Assembly: GCA_943735955.1 (NCBI GenBank)
Contig: OX030968.1
Coordinates: 1,488,747-1,552,746, forward strand
Direction of reading: 5' to 3'
From: Piscicola geometra
Lineage: Eukaryota; Annelida; Clitellata; Hirudinida; Piscicolidae
DNA length: 64,000 nucleotides
Translations under genes and position numbers: made by a program
The notes under the pieces: generated by a model
The model's database searches: none
The model's input: the letters and a program-made list of their open reading frames with translations, nothing else
What the model was told of the DNA's origin: nothing
Part shown: positions 56,301-64,000 of the stretch, one piece after another
How the letters are laid out: each line of letters starts with the position of its first letter
Numbering within the stretch: the stretch's first letter is position 1

Positions 56301-56445
56301 TTCAAGTTATTATTTATTAAAAGTTAAATTTTTTAAATTTAAAACTTACTAATTAATTAAATTAATTAATTTTTGATTAAAACTTAATAATTAATTGAAC
56401 TATTACAATATTCAGAAAAAAACTCACTTTCTTTAATCTACTCAT
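40484..56445 (-). CDS. DNA2: DNA replication helicase/nuclease DNA2
   Basis: Exons 5' to 3': 56428-56445, 56238-56291, 55165-56111, 54792-54860, 54477-54663, 54017-54082, 53153-53634, 52914-52956, 52701-52778, 52462-52630, 52277-52363, 51806-52159, 51562-51718, 50968-51414, 50457-50831, 50146-50229, 49757-49848, 45091-45209, 44567-44698, 44153-44242, 43760-43863, 43249-43335, 42709-42823, 42246-42348, 42071-42126, 41759-41848, 41466-41663, 41271-41333, 40838-40921, then a short last exon ending at 40534 (or 40484 if the last intron is retained). About 1650 residues against about 1060 in human. DNA2 trims flaps and resects ends. Nuclease residues: His442 (IMHAIF), Asp616 (GKIDVT), Glu633 and Lys635 (IELKTGK). 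Iron-sulphur cysteines: Cys414 (MRCMRK), Cys747, Cys750, Cys756 ([11 protein letters not shown]). SF1 helicase motifs: [49 protein letters not shown]. The extra length is Asn/Asp/Gln/Gly-rich insertion between conserved blocks. A PIP-box motif QKKLSSFF lies at residues 16-23. The intron after exon 7 has a GC donor. Confidence 0.95.
40602..40835. repeat. DNA2: (ACT/ACC)n triplet array, DNA2 last intron
   Basis: Interrupted ACT/ACC triplets fill the intron. Read in the gene's frame it is open as poly-Val. Confidence 0.95.
42404..42708. repeat. DNA2: (ACT)n triplet array, DNA2 intron 23
   Basis: About 300 bp of nearly pure ACT triplets adjoin the minus-strand donor of exon 23. Confidence 0.96.
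42824..43248. repeat. DNA2: DNA2 intron 22: (GGTTGTTGTGGTTGGGTG)n low side, CTC-rich high side
   Basis: G/T-rich repeats at 42824-43110 (sense: C/A-rich 3' arm) and CCTCCTCTTCC at 43190-43248 (sense: G/A-rich 5' end). Confidence 0.93.
43336..44152. repeat. DNA2: DNA2 introns 20 and 21: GTGTCATG repeats, CCAAACCCCCTC repeats, CATCATCA tracts
   Basis: A 14-bp ggtgtcatgtgtca repeat (43340-43405) and accaaaccccctct repeats (43640-43755) flank intron 21. Exon 21 occupies 43760-43863. Intron 20 (43864-44152) is ATC/ACC-rich. Confidence 0.88.
45210..49756. repeat. DNA2: Giant satellite intron of DNA2 (4.5 kb) with higher-order repeat structure
   Basis: From 45210 to about 48480 a 9-bp unit (ggttgaggt) is interspersed with gttgttgaagt and gttgtgtttgttg variants. 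Whole blocks recur: the string gttgttgtggttgttgtgg before gttgttgaag appears near 45620, 46266, 47002 and 47664, so a block of roughly 650-740 bp is repeated. From 48480 to 49370 the array degenerates to GTT/GGT triplets. From about 49430 to 49756 it is C/A-rich. The two overlapping ORFs of about 1090 codons are artefacts: in gene orientation this is intron 17, between GYPGSG and KSST of the Walker A motif. Confidence 0.95.
50062..50335. repeat. DNA2: (ATC)n and (GAT)n tracts around DNA2 exon 16
   Basis: ATC triplets at 50062-50145 and GAT triplets at 50240-50335 sit on either side of the 84-bp exon, so they are complementary across it. Confidence 0.93.
50632..50770 (-). repeat. DNA2: 21-bp coding minisatellite in DNA2 (KSTQQQQ)n
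   Basis: Six-plus tandem copies of a 21-bp unit lie inside exon 15. They encode KSTQQQQ in the DNA2 frame, followed by QVQQ/SQQQ repeats, between the OB-like region and the conserved YRLDK...SNLSKLM block. Confidence 0.93.
54240..54476. repeat. DNA2: (CCATCTACCCAC)n minisatellite, DNA2 intron 5
   Basis: 12-bp C/A-rich units start at the minus-strand donor of exon 5 (sense: G/T-rich 5' end). Confidence 0.95.
54950..55145. repeat. DNA2: (CCATCCATTCACC)n array, DNA2 intron 3
   Basis: CATC/CACC repeats adjoin the donor of exon 3 on the minus strand. Confidence 0.93.
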
Positions 56446-57132
56446 ATTTAAATCATTTAAATTAAATGCCTTTTAAATCGATTAAAGGCAAATAGGCAAC
56501 TTTTCAATGCGCCAGTGTAAAAGTAAACGTATGTCTAAAATTTATCAAAAAAATTAAATTAAAAGAATACCTATAAGAAAGATAAATTTGTACAAATTAA
56601 ATTTTTAGTAACTAAAATATATTAAAAAAATTTGAACAGCAAAACTAAAGCTCGATTTTATAAATTAATTTGGTTGTTTGATTCAATCACTAATAATTTA
56701 TATAGCGCCTTTTACTAAGCAAACAAAAGCGCTCGACTTTCCAGTTGCACAATTCTATGGACATTCCAACTTCAGTAAAAATGAAACTCGTCGCAAAAAG
56801 AGAATTATGTTTTTTCAATTATGCATGAAACACAATTTTAAGATTAAGTTAAAGACTTGTCTGGTAGTGGGGTTGTTGATTCACCGCGGTAAGGACGGTT
56901 ATTTCTGCAGTAATACCGCGGTAATTAATTATTAAATTAACGATAACACCGCGGTAATTATCTTTTACCCATTTTCCAAAGTTTTATTATTTTTATTTTT
57001 CTTATTTACCCCCGACATCCTAGTTGTTTTGTTTCCGGTCGGGAATTTAGCGGTATTTCCGCCTTTCCGTAGAATTTTTCCGCGAAGTTGTAGTGAGTCA
57101 AAAAATTAATTCTAGAAAATTACTAATTTATT
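56446..57132. other. DNA2 promoter side and 5' flank of the hAT gene, with ACCGCGGTAA repeats
   Basis: AT-rich DNA. Three copies of accgcggtaa at about 56883, 56915 and 56948 resemble the subterminal motif clusters of hAT transposons. I could not pair a terminal inverted repeat with the 3' side. Confidence 0.5.
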
Positions 57133-59011
57133 ATGGAAAAATCAGTTGTTAGACAGCTAGTTTTGGAGAATAGCGAGAGGTTGATGTTTACTGAAAATAG
57201 CGGAAAAAGTAAAGTTTGGGAACATTTTTTCAATATTAAAATTGACAACGCTTTGTCAGGATTTGTGAAATGCGGGAAATGTAGTGTAGTTTTGCGATGG
57301 AAGGCAAAAGATGGCACGAGTGGATTGCGGGCCCATATTGAGGCGTGTAGGAAGACCACTCCGAATTTGAAATCAACGACACCTCAAATAAAATCTTCGT
57401 TGGCTGATGCTATAGTGAGCATGTGTGTTAGTGACATCAGGTTGGCATAATTTAGAACTTTTATTTTATTCATTTGTTTTTTAGGATTCCATAACATTTT
57501 TATCACCTTTTCAGACCTCTTTCAATAGTGGAAGCAGATGGGTTTAAGCAGTTGGCCCAAGAGTTCATTAATGTAGGCGCTAAATATGGCAAACTCGAAG
57601 CAACATCCATAATTCCATGCTCCACAACTCTCTCTTGGCATCTGAAGCAATCAGTTAATTCTTCAAAGAACATGATAAAAGATCATCTTTGCCAACTCCA
57701 AGCCTTCGCATCAAGCACTGAAATATGGACTCACTCAAAAAACAATAATTCCTACCTGACAGTGACTCTCCATTACATCACAAACAACTGGCAAATGAAG
57801 TCACTAACTTTGTCAACATCAGAGTTTGATGAAAACCACACATCTGACAATATAAGGTTTGCCGTATTTGAGGTTCTTAAGGAATACGGTATAGATGAAG
57901 AAAAAGTTTTTTATGTTAGTGACAATGCTGAAAACATGAAAGTGGCGTTTAACAAACAAAAGTGGCTTGGTTGCAGTCGCCATAATATTAATTTAGTCGT
58001 ACAGAGTTCGTTGGAAAGCATTCAGGTAGAAACTAATGAGTTGTGCCATTTAATGGAGGTTTGCAAAGAGCTTGTCTCACTGGTGAAGAAGGCAAAAGTG
58101 AATATCACTCTGAAGCAATGTGTTCCAAATCAATGGAACTCCACGCTAGCCATGTTGAATTCCGTCTACCAAAACTATGATCAGTTACAGAAAATTTGCT
58201 CTGAGATTGACAATAAGGACTTACTTCGGCTCTTGCTGGATGTGAATGGGTCATTGTTGAAATCGCTGATCGATGTGCTGACACCGTTCGACATGGCGAT
58301 CGAATCTCTTTCAGCCGACTCTGGCCCATCACTACATCTGGTTCTACCCACTAAATTACGGTTGACCCAAAGTCTAGCTACGTCGTTAGAAGATACAATG
58401 GCAATCGTACATTTTAAAAACATACTTTTGCAAAGCCTTGAAAAATATTTTCATGTGACAGATTACCATTACGCAGCGACATTCCTAGACCCACGGTTGA
58501 AGGGAAATCTGTTAATATTAAATTCCGAGAAAATTGACAAGGCTAAAGATGTGATTAAGAAAATGTTGTGTGAAGTCACTTCTACTAACGACAAAGATAT
58601 AATTGAGCCCCCTCCTAAAAAGATTCGTTTCGAAGAAGGATTTTTTGGAGACCTTTTTGCAAAAAAATCTTTTGTGTCTACAAATGAGGTATTTAAAAAA
58701 AGTATTTTACATAAAAGATAATTTTTAAAAGTAAATCTTACTAAAAATTAATCATAATCCTTCATCAGCTGGAAGAATATGCGGTAAGTCAAGAGCACTT
58801 GGAGATCTCAGAGTTTTGGAAGCAGAAGTCAACGATATGGCCGAAACTGAACCAGGTTGCCAAGGCATTGATGTGTGCACCAGCTTGCAACACATCGTCT
58901 CAAAGAGTTTCTTCTTTGGCTGCTGAAACAGTTGAGGACTCAAGATGTCAACTATGTCCAGACAGCATTAATGGCTTACTCTTTTTACATGGACTACAGA
59001 AATTAATTTAG
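57133..59011 (+). CDS. hAT superfamily transposase (BED zinc finger + RNase-H-like fold + hATC dimerisation)
   Basis: Three exons, 57133-57440, 57515-58688 and 58769-59011, in consistent phase, encode 574 residues without any stop or frameshift. The N-terminal BED finger has Cys47, Cys50, His68 and Cys72. The central catalytic region shows VSDNAENMKVAF (the usual TDNAxNM Asp), CSRHNINLVVQ (CxxHxxNL) and QWNSTLAMLNS (RWxSTxxML). The C-terminus WPKLNQVAKALMCAPAC, then SSQRVSSLA, is the hATC dimerisation segment. Introns are small and normal for the host. The gene lies between DNA2 and the protease. An intact frame with introns could mean a young transposon or a domesticated ZBED-type gene. I could not define terminal inverted repeats or an 8-bp target duplication, so this is unresolved. 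Confidence 0.93.
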
Positions 59012-59674
59012 TTTTTTAGTAACCTCACAATAATTTGATGTGTACATTTATACTGAAGCCATTGTCTCCATATTAAAAAAAAGAACGCGGATGGAAATAA
59101 TTTGAGTGGGAATTGAAAGGGGACGGTAGAAGATTCTCGTCATGTGCAGGCCTCTAGTTGAGGTGTTAGTTAAGGTTTTTTTTATTGATTTTTTTGATTG
59201 ATTGATTCGTTAAGGTTAGTGGACAGCTACTTTGTGGGCTCGTTTGGAACCACAGCAGCCAAAACACTGATATTCTAATGAAAACTATCGATTAAATTTC
59301 AAAATTTTTACTTTTTCATGTAAAATAAAGCTGCAAGTTGCGTATTCTTCATAACGACATGTTCGAAGGGATGGCGTATCTTTAGTGATTTAAAAGGAAT
59401 AAAAATCAAACAAAAATTTGGAGTTCTTTTTGTTTGTTCGAACTTTAAACCCCTTCCATATGTTTCCGAGTTGTTTAATGACAAAGTATAGAGCCATTGG
59501 AGCTATCTTCAAAAGTTGAATTCTTCGAAAATCGAAACAAATGAATTAATGACAGAATAAACGTTTTAAATTTAATCGTTAAATCAGCCAAAGAACATCG
59601 AAAAATACTTTTACGGATTTTTTTTCCTAAAGTTTCGATGAAATCTCTCAAAATTTAGTTTTGCCAAAAAGAAA
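59012..59674. other. Spacer between hAT gene and protease
   Basis: AT-rich, with no repeat or exon recognised. It probably contains the 3' end of the hAT element and the protease promoter. Confidence 0.5.
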
Positions 59675-62572
59675 ATGTCTTTTTTGAAGTTAGTGTTGCT
59701 TATTTTGACGTTATCTTGTGGAATAAGATCAGAAAAAAGAAATAAAGGTGATTTCTTATTCAAATTTTTAAATATTTTATTTGTTAAATATTGATCTTTT
59801 GCCTTTTAGTATATTTTTAAAATTTTAAATGTAATTCATATATTTATTAACTTCTTAAAATATCAATTTTGTTAGGAAACGACGAAACACTGCAGCGGTT
59901 CAGGAGAGTGATCGGTGGAAAGCAGGTGGTGAAGGGCGACTGGCCGTGGCTGGTGCATGTGAATGGGAAGCTGCCCATCGAAAGAGTCCGTTCCAGTCCA
60001 TCCAATTGCAATTCATCGCTATTTCATACTTTACTATCATAAACTAGTTATGTATGTAAGGGGTGGCCGAGTGGTTAACTAATCGCGGCCTAGTAGCCTA
60101 CATTTCTTGGGGAAAAGATGGACACCGGTCTAGGAATACTACGATGAATATTTCGTAATTCCTTCTCTACGACCTGACTGGTTATGGGAAACGTATAAAT
60201 GTAAAGTAAAATGTAAATTACGATAAGTTAAATTTTCAACTTTTGTTTTAAATTCTTTTGAAGATTAATTAATAAAGTAGTTCTGCTTTAACTATTATCA
60301 AACTAATTAACTTTAATTTCCGAAACATTATATTATATTATTTCAACAATAATTTACAAAACCACTTAGAATTCTCTAACTTGTTCACGAAACCCTATCA
60401 GTTCCTAGGAATTGCCATCAAGCACTGGAACATCGAGTGCACGGGCTCCCTGGTGGGCAGACGATGGGTTCTCACGGCAGCCCACTGCATTTCCTTCAAC
60501 AAGTGCCTGACAGGATTTTCTTTTTTCAAATTTTATATTTATTGTTTAGAAAAAATCATTTAAAACTATAAATATATACAAATATTTTTTAGAAAAATAA
60601 TTGTAAAATATAAATTAAATTTTTTGTAAATGATTTAAAAAGTAAATATATATAAAAAAGATATAAAATAAAAAAAATTATAATAGCTTTTAACTCACAA
60701 AAAGGCTCATAAAAAATATAACAAAATAACAATTTTAATTCTTAATATTGGAAAATAGTTTTGTCAATATTTTCAGTTAAACCCATTTAAATCCGCCAAA
60801 ATTATAATTTTTCCGGACTTTGCACCCTTAAACCTCGCAAAAGGCCTGGTGTTCCAAGGGAGCTAGCACTGACTCCGAAGTACTGGCATGCCAAGCTGGG
60901 CGAAGTACATTCTACTGTGAGTGCTTGCAAGTTGATGAAAGAGCAGAGCTATCTTTGTTGAAATAGAAGTTTTTAATAATAGTAATGATAATGATAATAA
61001 TAGTCATCATCAACCATCCTCATCATCATCCTCACCACCACCAGAACACCGTATCTGAGATGTTCATGAATACAGTGAACCGAGTGGCTGACGACTTACT
61101 CTTCAAGTCGTACTTCATCCACGCGTCCGAAATCTTCGTCCACCCCGACTACGACCCGAGCAGTCAGTCAAGTCTCTTCTTCTTCTTCCTCATCAATTAT
61201 TATTGCCTTCTCTGCCATCATCATCATCATCATCATCATTTTCATTATCATCATCATCGTCATCATCGTCATCATCATCACCCTCATCGTCATCATCATC
61301 GTCATTGTCAACATCATCCACCGCAATTGAATCTCCTCGACTGGGATTAACTCAACTCGCAAAGAACTTTAAATTGACTTTTTGAAAAGTATACTTTTGG
61401 AAAAAAATCAAATTTCTCTTTTCATTTTTTTACAAGTAAAACTTGAGAAGATTTTTTTGTGAAAAGTCTTTAATGAATAAGTCAAAACTTTGAATTGAAT
61501 TTCGAATGTCAAATTGGCAGATCCGGTGGTGAACGACGTGGCTCTGCTGAAACTCGAGCATGAGTTAGACGCCTCGTACACCACCATTAAAGACGAAGAA
61601 GAAGAAAAAAAAGAAGAAGAAGAAACCCTCCCTGAAAAGGACCGAGACGATGACGATGACGACGACAGCACTAGCTTCGTCACACTCTTCTACAACGCCG
61701 GCAACTCGCTGCGGAACACGCTGAGGGACAACTACGAATACGCCAAAGAGATGCTCGGACAGGACGGCAAGCAGAAGGTGGCCTTGGTGAAACTCGCCAC
61801 GAAGGCAGACGTCCTTCTGGAAGACGAAGACGTTGAGTGCATCGCCAAGGGATGGGGTTGCCAAACTAAAGGTCGCCTTTGTTTTTAACCTTAAGATTTA
61901 TATTTATATTTTATTTTTAAAACAAAATATTTTTAAGATGTCATTTGAATATCAACTTTGAATGCTTAACCGCATCATCATCATCATCCTCATCCTCATC
62001 ATCATCCTCATCATCATCATCATCCTCAATATTGTCATCATCATCATCAGCCTCAGCCTCATCATCATCATCATAATCATCATCATCATCCTCATCATCG
62101 TCATCATCATCATCAGCCTCATCATCATAATCATCATCATCATCAGAAGGACCAAAGAGTTTGATCGCGAGGGAGAGTGAACTGGTGCGGGTGAGCATGG
62201 ACGTGTGTCGCACCTTCTGGACGGACCTCAAGGCCGAAGAGTACGTGTGTGCCGGTGGCCTGGACCGACCCAGCGGCGTCTGTCCGGTGAGAGACGCTCG
62301 TTTGCTGTAGTCGCCTGCTTTCTATACAAACTCTCGATGGAAATAACACTCTCAACACCCTACCAACACCTCACAAACAAACAAAAACCTCCCCCTCCTT
62401 CTCAAAAAAGGGAGACAGCGGGGGACCTTTGGTGTGCAGGAGGGGGGACGAGTGGGTGCAGGTGGGGGTGGCCTCGTTCACGGACGAGAAAAGCTTAAAC
62501 ATTCCCTCGGTCTTTGCCAGCGTGGCTCACCACCACGAGTGGATCGTCGCTGTGATGGCTGAGGGCCGGTAG
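59675..62572 (+). CDS. Secreted trypsin-fold (S1) serine protease
   Basis: Eight exons, 59675-59747, 59876-59985, 60402-60502, 60844-60916, 61045-61162, 61521-61871, 62147-62286 and 62411-62572, give 375 residues. A signal peptide (MSFLKLVLLILTLSCG) is followed by a short propeptide cut at RR/VIGG. The catalytic triad is present: His in TAAHC, Asp in NDVALLKL and Ser in GDSGGPL. Family markers are conserved: GDWPW, GWG before the intron, and VCAGG. Two oddities. The loop between the catalytic Asp and GWG carries a highly acidic run (DEEEEKKEEEE, then DRDDDDDDD) of about 30 residues. The S1-pocket residue equivalent to trypsin Asp189 reads as Gly (GVCPGDSGG), and the Cys220 partner of Cys191 is not apparent, so tryptic specificity is unlikely. 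Physiological role unknown. Confidence 0.93.
60058..60218 (+). mobile_element. tRNA-derived SINE (candidate), intron 2 of the protease
   Basis: It opens GGGGTGGCCGAGTGGTTAAC, a typical tRNA-Ser/Leu-like head with A box TGGCCGAGTGG. A B box is not obvious. The body contains ggttatgggaaacgtataaa and the tail is taaatgtaaagtaaaatgta. Confidence 0.6.
61215..61320. repeat. (ATC)n tract, protease intron 5
   Basis: Interrupted ATC/GTC triplets. Confidence 0.93.
61974..62146. repeat. (ATC)n/(CTC)n tract, protease intron 6
   Basis: ATC/CTC triplets lead directly to the acceptor of exon 7. Confidence 0.93.
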
Positions 62573-62576
62573 GAAG

Positions 62577-62680
62577 AGGGCCTTGCCTTGGTGTCGTGGG
62601 GCCTTGCCTTGGTGTCGTTGGGCCTTGCCTTGGTGTCGTGGGGCCTTGCCTTGGTGTCGTGGGGGCTTGTGTTTGTGTCG
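62577..62680. repeat. 21-bp minisatellite (gtgtcgtggggccttgcctt)n
   Basis: About five tandem copies lie immediately after the protease stop codon. GGAT tetranucleotides follow at 62750-62780. Confidence 0.93.
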
Positions 62681-63251
62681 TGGGAGGGAGGGGGGGTTGA
62701 TTGGTAAAGTTGTGTGTGAGTGAGAGAAGCGATGGCTGGATGGTTGAAATGATGGATGGATGGATGGATGGATGGATGTTTGAGATGATAGGTGGTTGGT
62801 TGAGATGATAGGTGGATGATTGAGATGATAGGTGGATGAGAAAATGGGTGGGTTATTAATTGTTTGTTAAGGTGATTTGTCTTTATATGGATTATTAGGA
62901 TGGACAGATGGATGAATGGGAAGTGAGGCATGGGAGAATGAAGAAACTGAAACCCAAATATTTCAGAAACAATTCATAAAATGCTTTCATCTCTTCAACA
63001 TAATATAAGATATTTTGTTCCACTTATAATCAACTGCCATTTTCTTTTTTTGAGAATTTAAACGGTTCTTATAAACGCATTCTTTTGAACTTAATCACTG
63101 AATAATCACGTCATTCAGATCTTGTTGAATCGATGACAATGTCAGTTTTTTCAGAAATTCACGCATTGAGAGAAACTTTATCTATACGTCGAGTGTTTCC
63201 TCATATAAAAAATGTCTTTGAAGTTCAACACAAAGTCGATTATTCAAAATG
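62681..63251. other. Spacer between convergent protease and carbonic-anhydrase-like genes
   Basis: G/T-rich repeats to about 62930, then AT-rich unique sequence. No exon seen. The two genes point toward each other, so this should hold both 3' UTRs. Confidence 0.5.
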
Positions 63252-63257
63252 TTTATT
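63252..63257 (-). promoter_or_regulatory. Polyadenylation signal AATAAA (minus strand)
   Basis: TTTATT on the plus strand, about 115 bp past the stop codon of the carbonic-anhydrase-like gene. Confidence 0.6.
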
Positions 63258-63371
63258 TAAAAAGCCAAAGTGATCCTTTAAATTACTTTAAAAAGCCACA
63301 ATAAACTTTTAAATCAACCGAGGTCATCTCAGGCGTGGAGGCTGGTGCCACGGCAGACCTCGAGAACTGGC

Positions 63372-63862
63372 TCAGAAGGACTTGGAGACGGGGAGGACAT
63401 TTGCCTTCAAGTCTCTGGCGTTGTTCACCATCGTTTCTCCGTCCTTGTTGATCAGACTCTTCAACTGCACGAACTTTGATGGTGAAGGAGTTGTAATTAT
63501 TGGTTTTAATTATTTAATTAATTATAAATCTTTCATTAAATATTAAAATATAATTTTTTAAATAATTAATTATTATTTCAAATTATTTATTCACTTTTAA
63601 AAAATATTAGTTTTAATTATTAGTTCTACATCCTTTGCTATGTCGTGTTCTTGACAATCCCACTCTTAATTAAATGCCAAAATGTCAAAACCAACCAAGT
63701 CTCTGGTCACGTGGACTGGGTGCTTGAAGACGATCCTCTCGACGCTCTCAGTGCAGGGTGGTGCCGACAGACTGCCCGTGTACCTGAAGTACTCCTTGAT
63801 CTCAGGCAACATTCGCTCAAATGAGATTGTCCTCGTGGAGAAGAAGGTTGCAGCACTCGAGT
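63372..63862 (-). CDS. Carbonic-anhydrase-like protein, last two exons (5' part outside window)
   Basis: Exons 63696-63862 and 63372-63473 on the minus strand, joined in phase 0, with the TGA at 63372-63374. The first reads ...ERMLPEIKEYFRYTGSLSAP and then PCTESVERIVFKHPVHV. This is the alpha-carbonic-anhydrase block LLP...YYRYPGSLTTPPCxExVxWxVF. The second (FVQLKSLINKDGE, then NNARDL, ending SKSF) matches the family C-terminus. The residue equivalent to Thr199 of human CA2 is Ser and the next Thr is Ala. This may lower activity or indicate a carbonic-anhydrase-related protein. The zinc-binding histidines would be encoded upstream, outside the window. Confidence 0.87.
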
Positions 63863-64000
63863 CTGTAGATTAAAATTGAATGATTTATTTATTAATAATA
63901 ATAATATAAAGAATATTTAAAAATAGGATTGTATAATAATAGACTAATTAAATAATAATAATAATTAAATATAAAAATAATAAATATTTGGAATTTTTTT

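Noticed and set aside
56678..56935. 85-codon ORF upstream of the hAT gene
   Set aside because: No recognisable domain. It ends within the ACCGCGGTAA repeats that probably belong to the transposon flank.
63333..63873. Plus-strand reading resembling a transporter membrane segment (KSLALFTIVSPSLL)
   Set aside because: The minus strand gives two spliced exons with clear carbonic anhydrase motifs and a stop. The plus reading is its shadow.

Overview
This is a gene-dense piece of an animal (metazoan) nuclear genome. Evidence: spliced genes with GT-AG introns on both strands, an extracellular mosaic protein built from phase-1 exons, a neuropeptide-like precursor, a RABL6 gene (an animal Rab-like GTPase), a nuclear tRNA-Lys(CTT), tRNA-derived SINEs, MITEs, a hAT transposase gene and a non-LTR retrotransposon remnant. 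An invertebrate is most likely, but the phylum cannot be fixed from the sequence. All gene models below were built by hand from splice sites, reading-frame phase and remembered family motifs. Nothing was searched or aligned by computer.

Layout. (1) 1-11518, plus strand: the 3' 1297 codons of a secreted mosaic protein with four thrombospondin-type-1-like repeats that keep only the C3-C4 cysteine pair, one C-type lectin domain, eight further two-cysteine TSR-like modules and Trp-rich C-terminal domains. (2) 12729-14689, minus strand: a three-exon, 145-residue secreted peptide precursor ending in an RF-amide type signal. A tRNA-Lys gene lies antisense in its second intron and a SINE in its first. 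(3) 16777-26849, plus: complete DNA topoisomerase I in 17 exons, with all catalytic residues. (4) 26850-31630: intergenic, with satellites, palindromes and two related MITEs. (5) 31631-39944, minus: complete RABL6 in 15 exons, with a 5'-truncated RNase H retroelement in intron 9. (6) 40484-56445, minus: DNA2 helicase/nuclease in about 30 exons, greatly enlarged by Asn/Asp/Gln-rich inserts and carrying an N-terminal PIP-box motif. (7) 57133-59011, plus: intact three-exon hAT-family transposase gene. (8) 59675-62572, plus: complete secreted trypsin-fold serine protease. (9) 63372-63862, minus: the last two exons of a carbonic-anhydrase-like gene that continues beyond the window.

Introns in this window are stuffed with micro- and minisatellites, which create hundreds of spurious long ORFs (poly-His/Pro/Thr, Val/Glu, Trp/Gly, Cys/Val). 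The most striking global signal is that, in genes on both strands, the 5' part of the long introns is G/T-rich in the sense direction and the 3' part is C/A-rich. Each pre-mRNA intron is therefore self-complementary between its ends. TOP1, RABL6 and DNA2 are housekeeping genes (DNA topology, small-GTPase signalling, replication/repair). No operon-like logic links the neighbours, although RABL6 and DNA2 lie head-to-tail about 0.54 kb apart.
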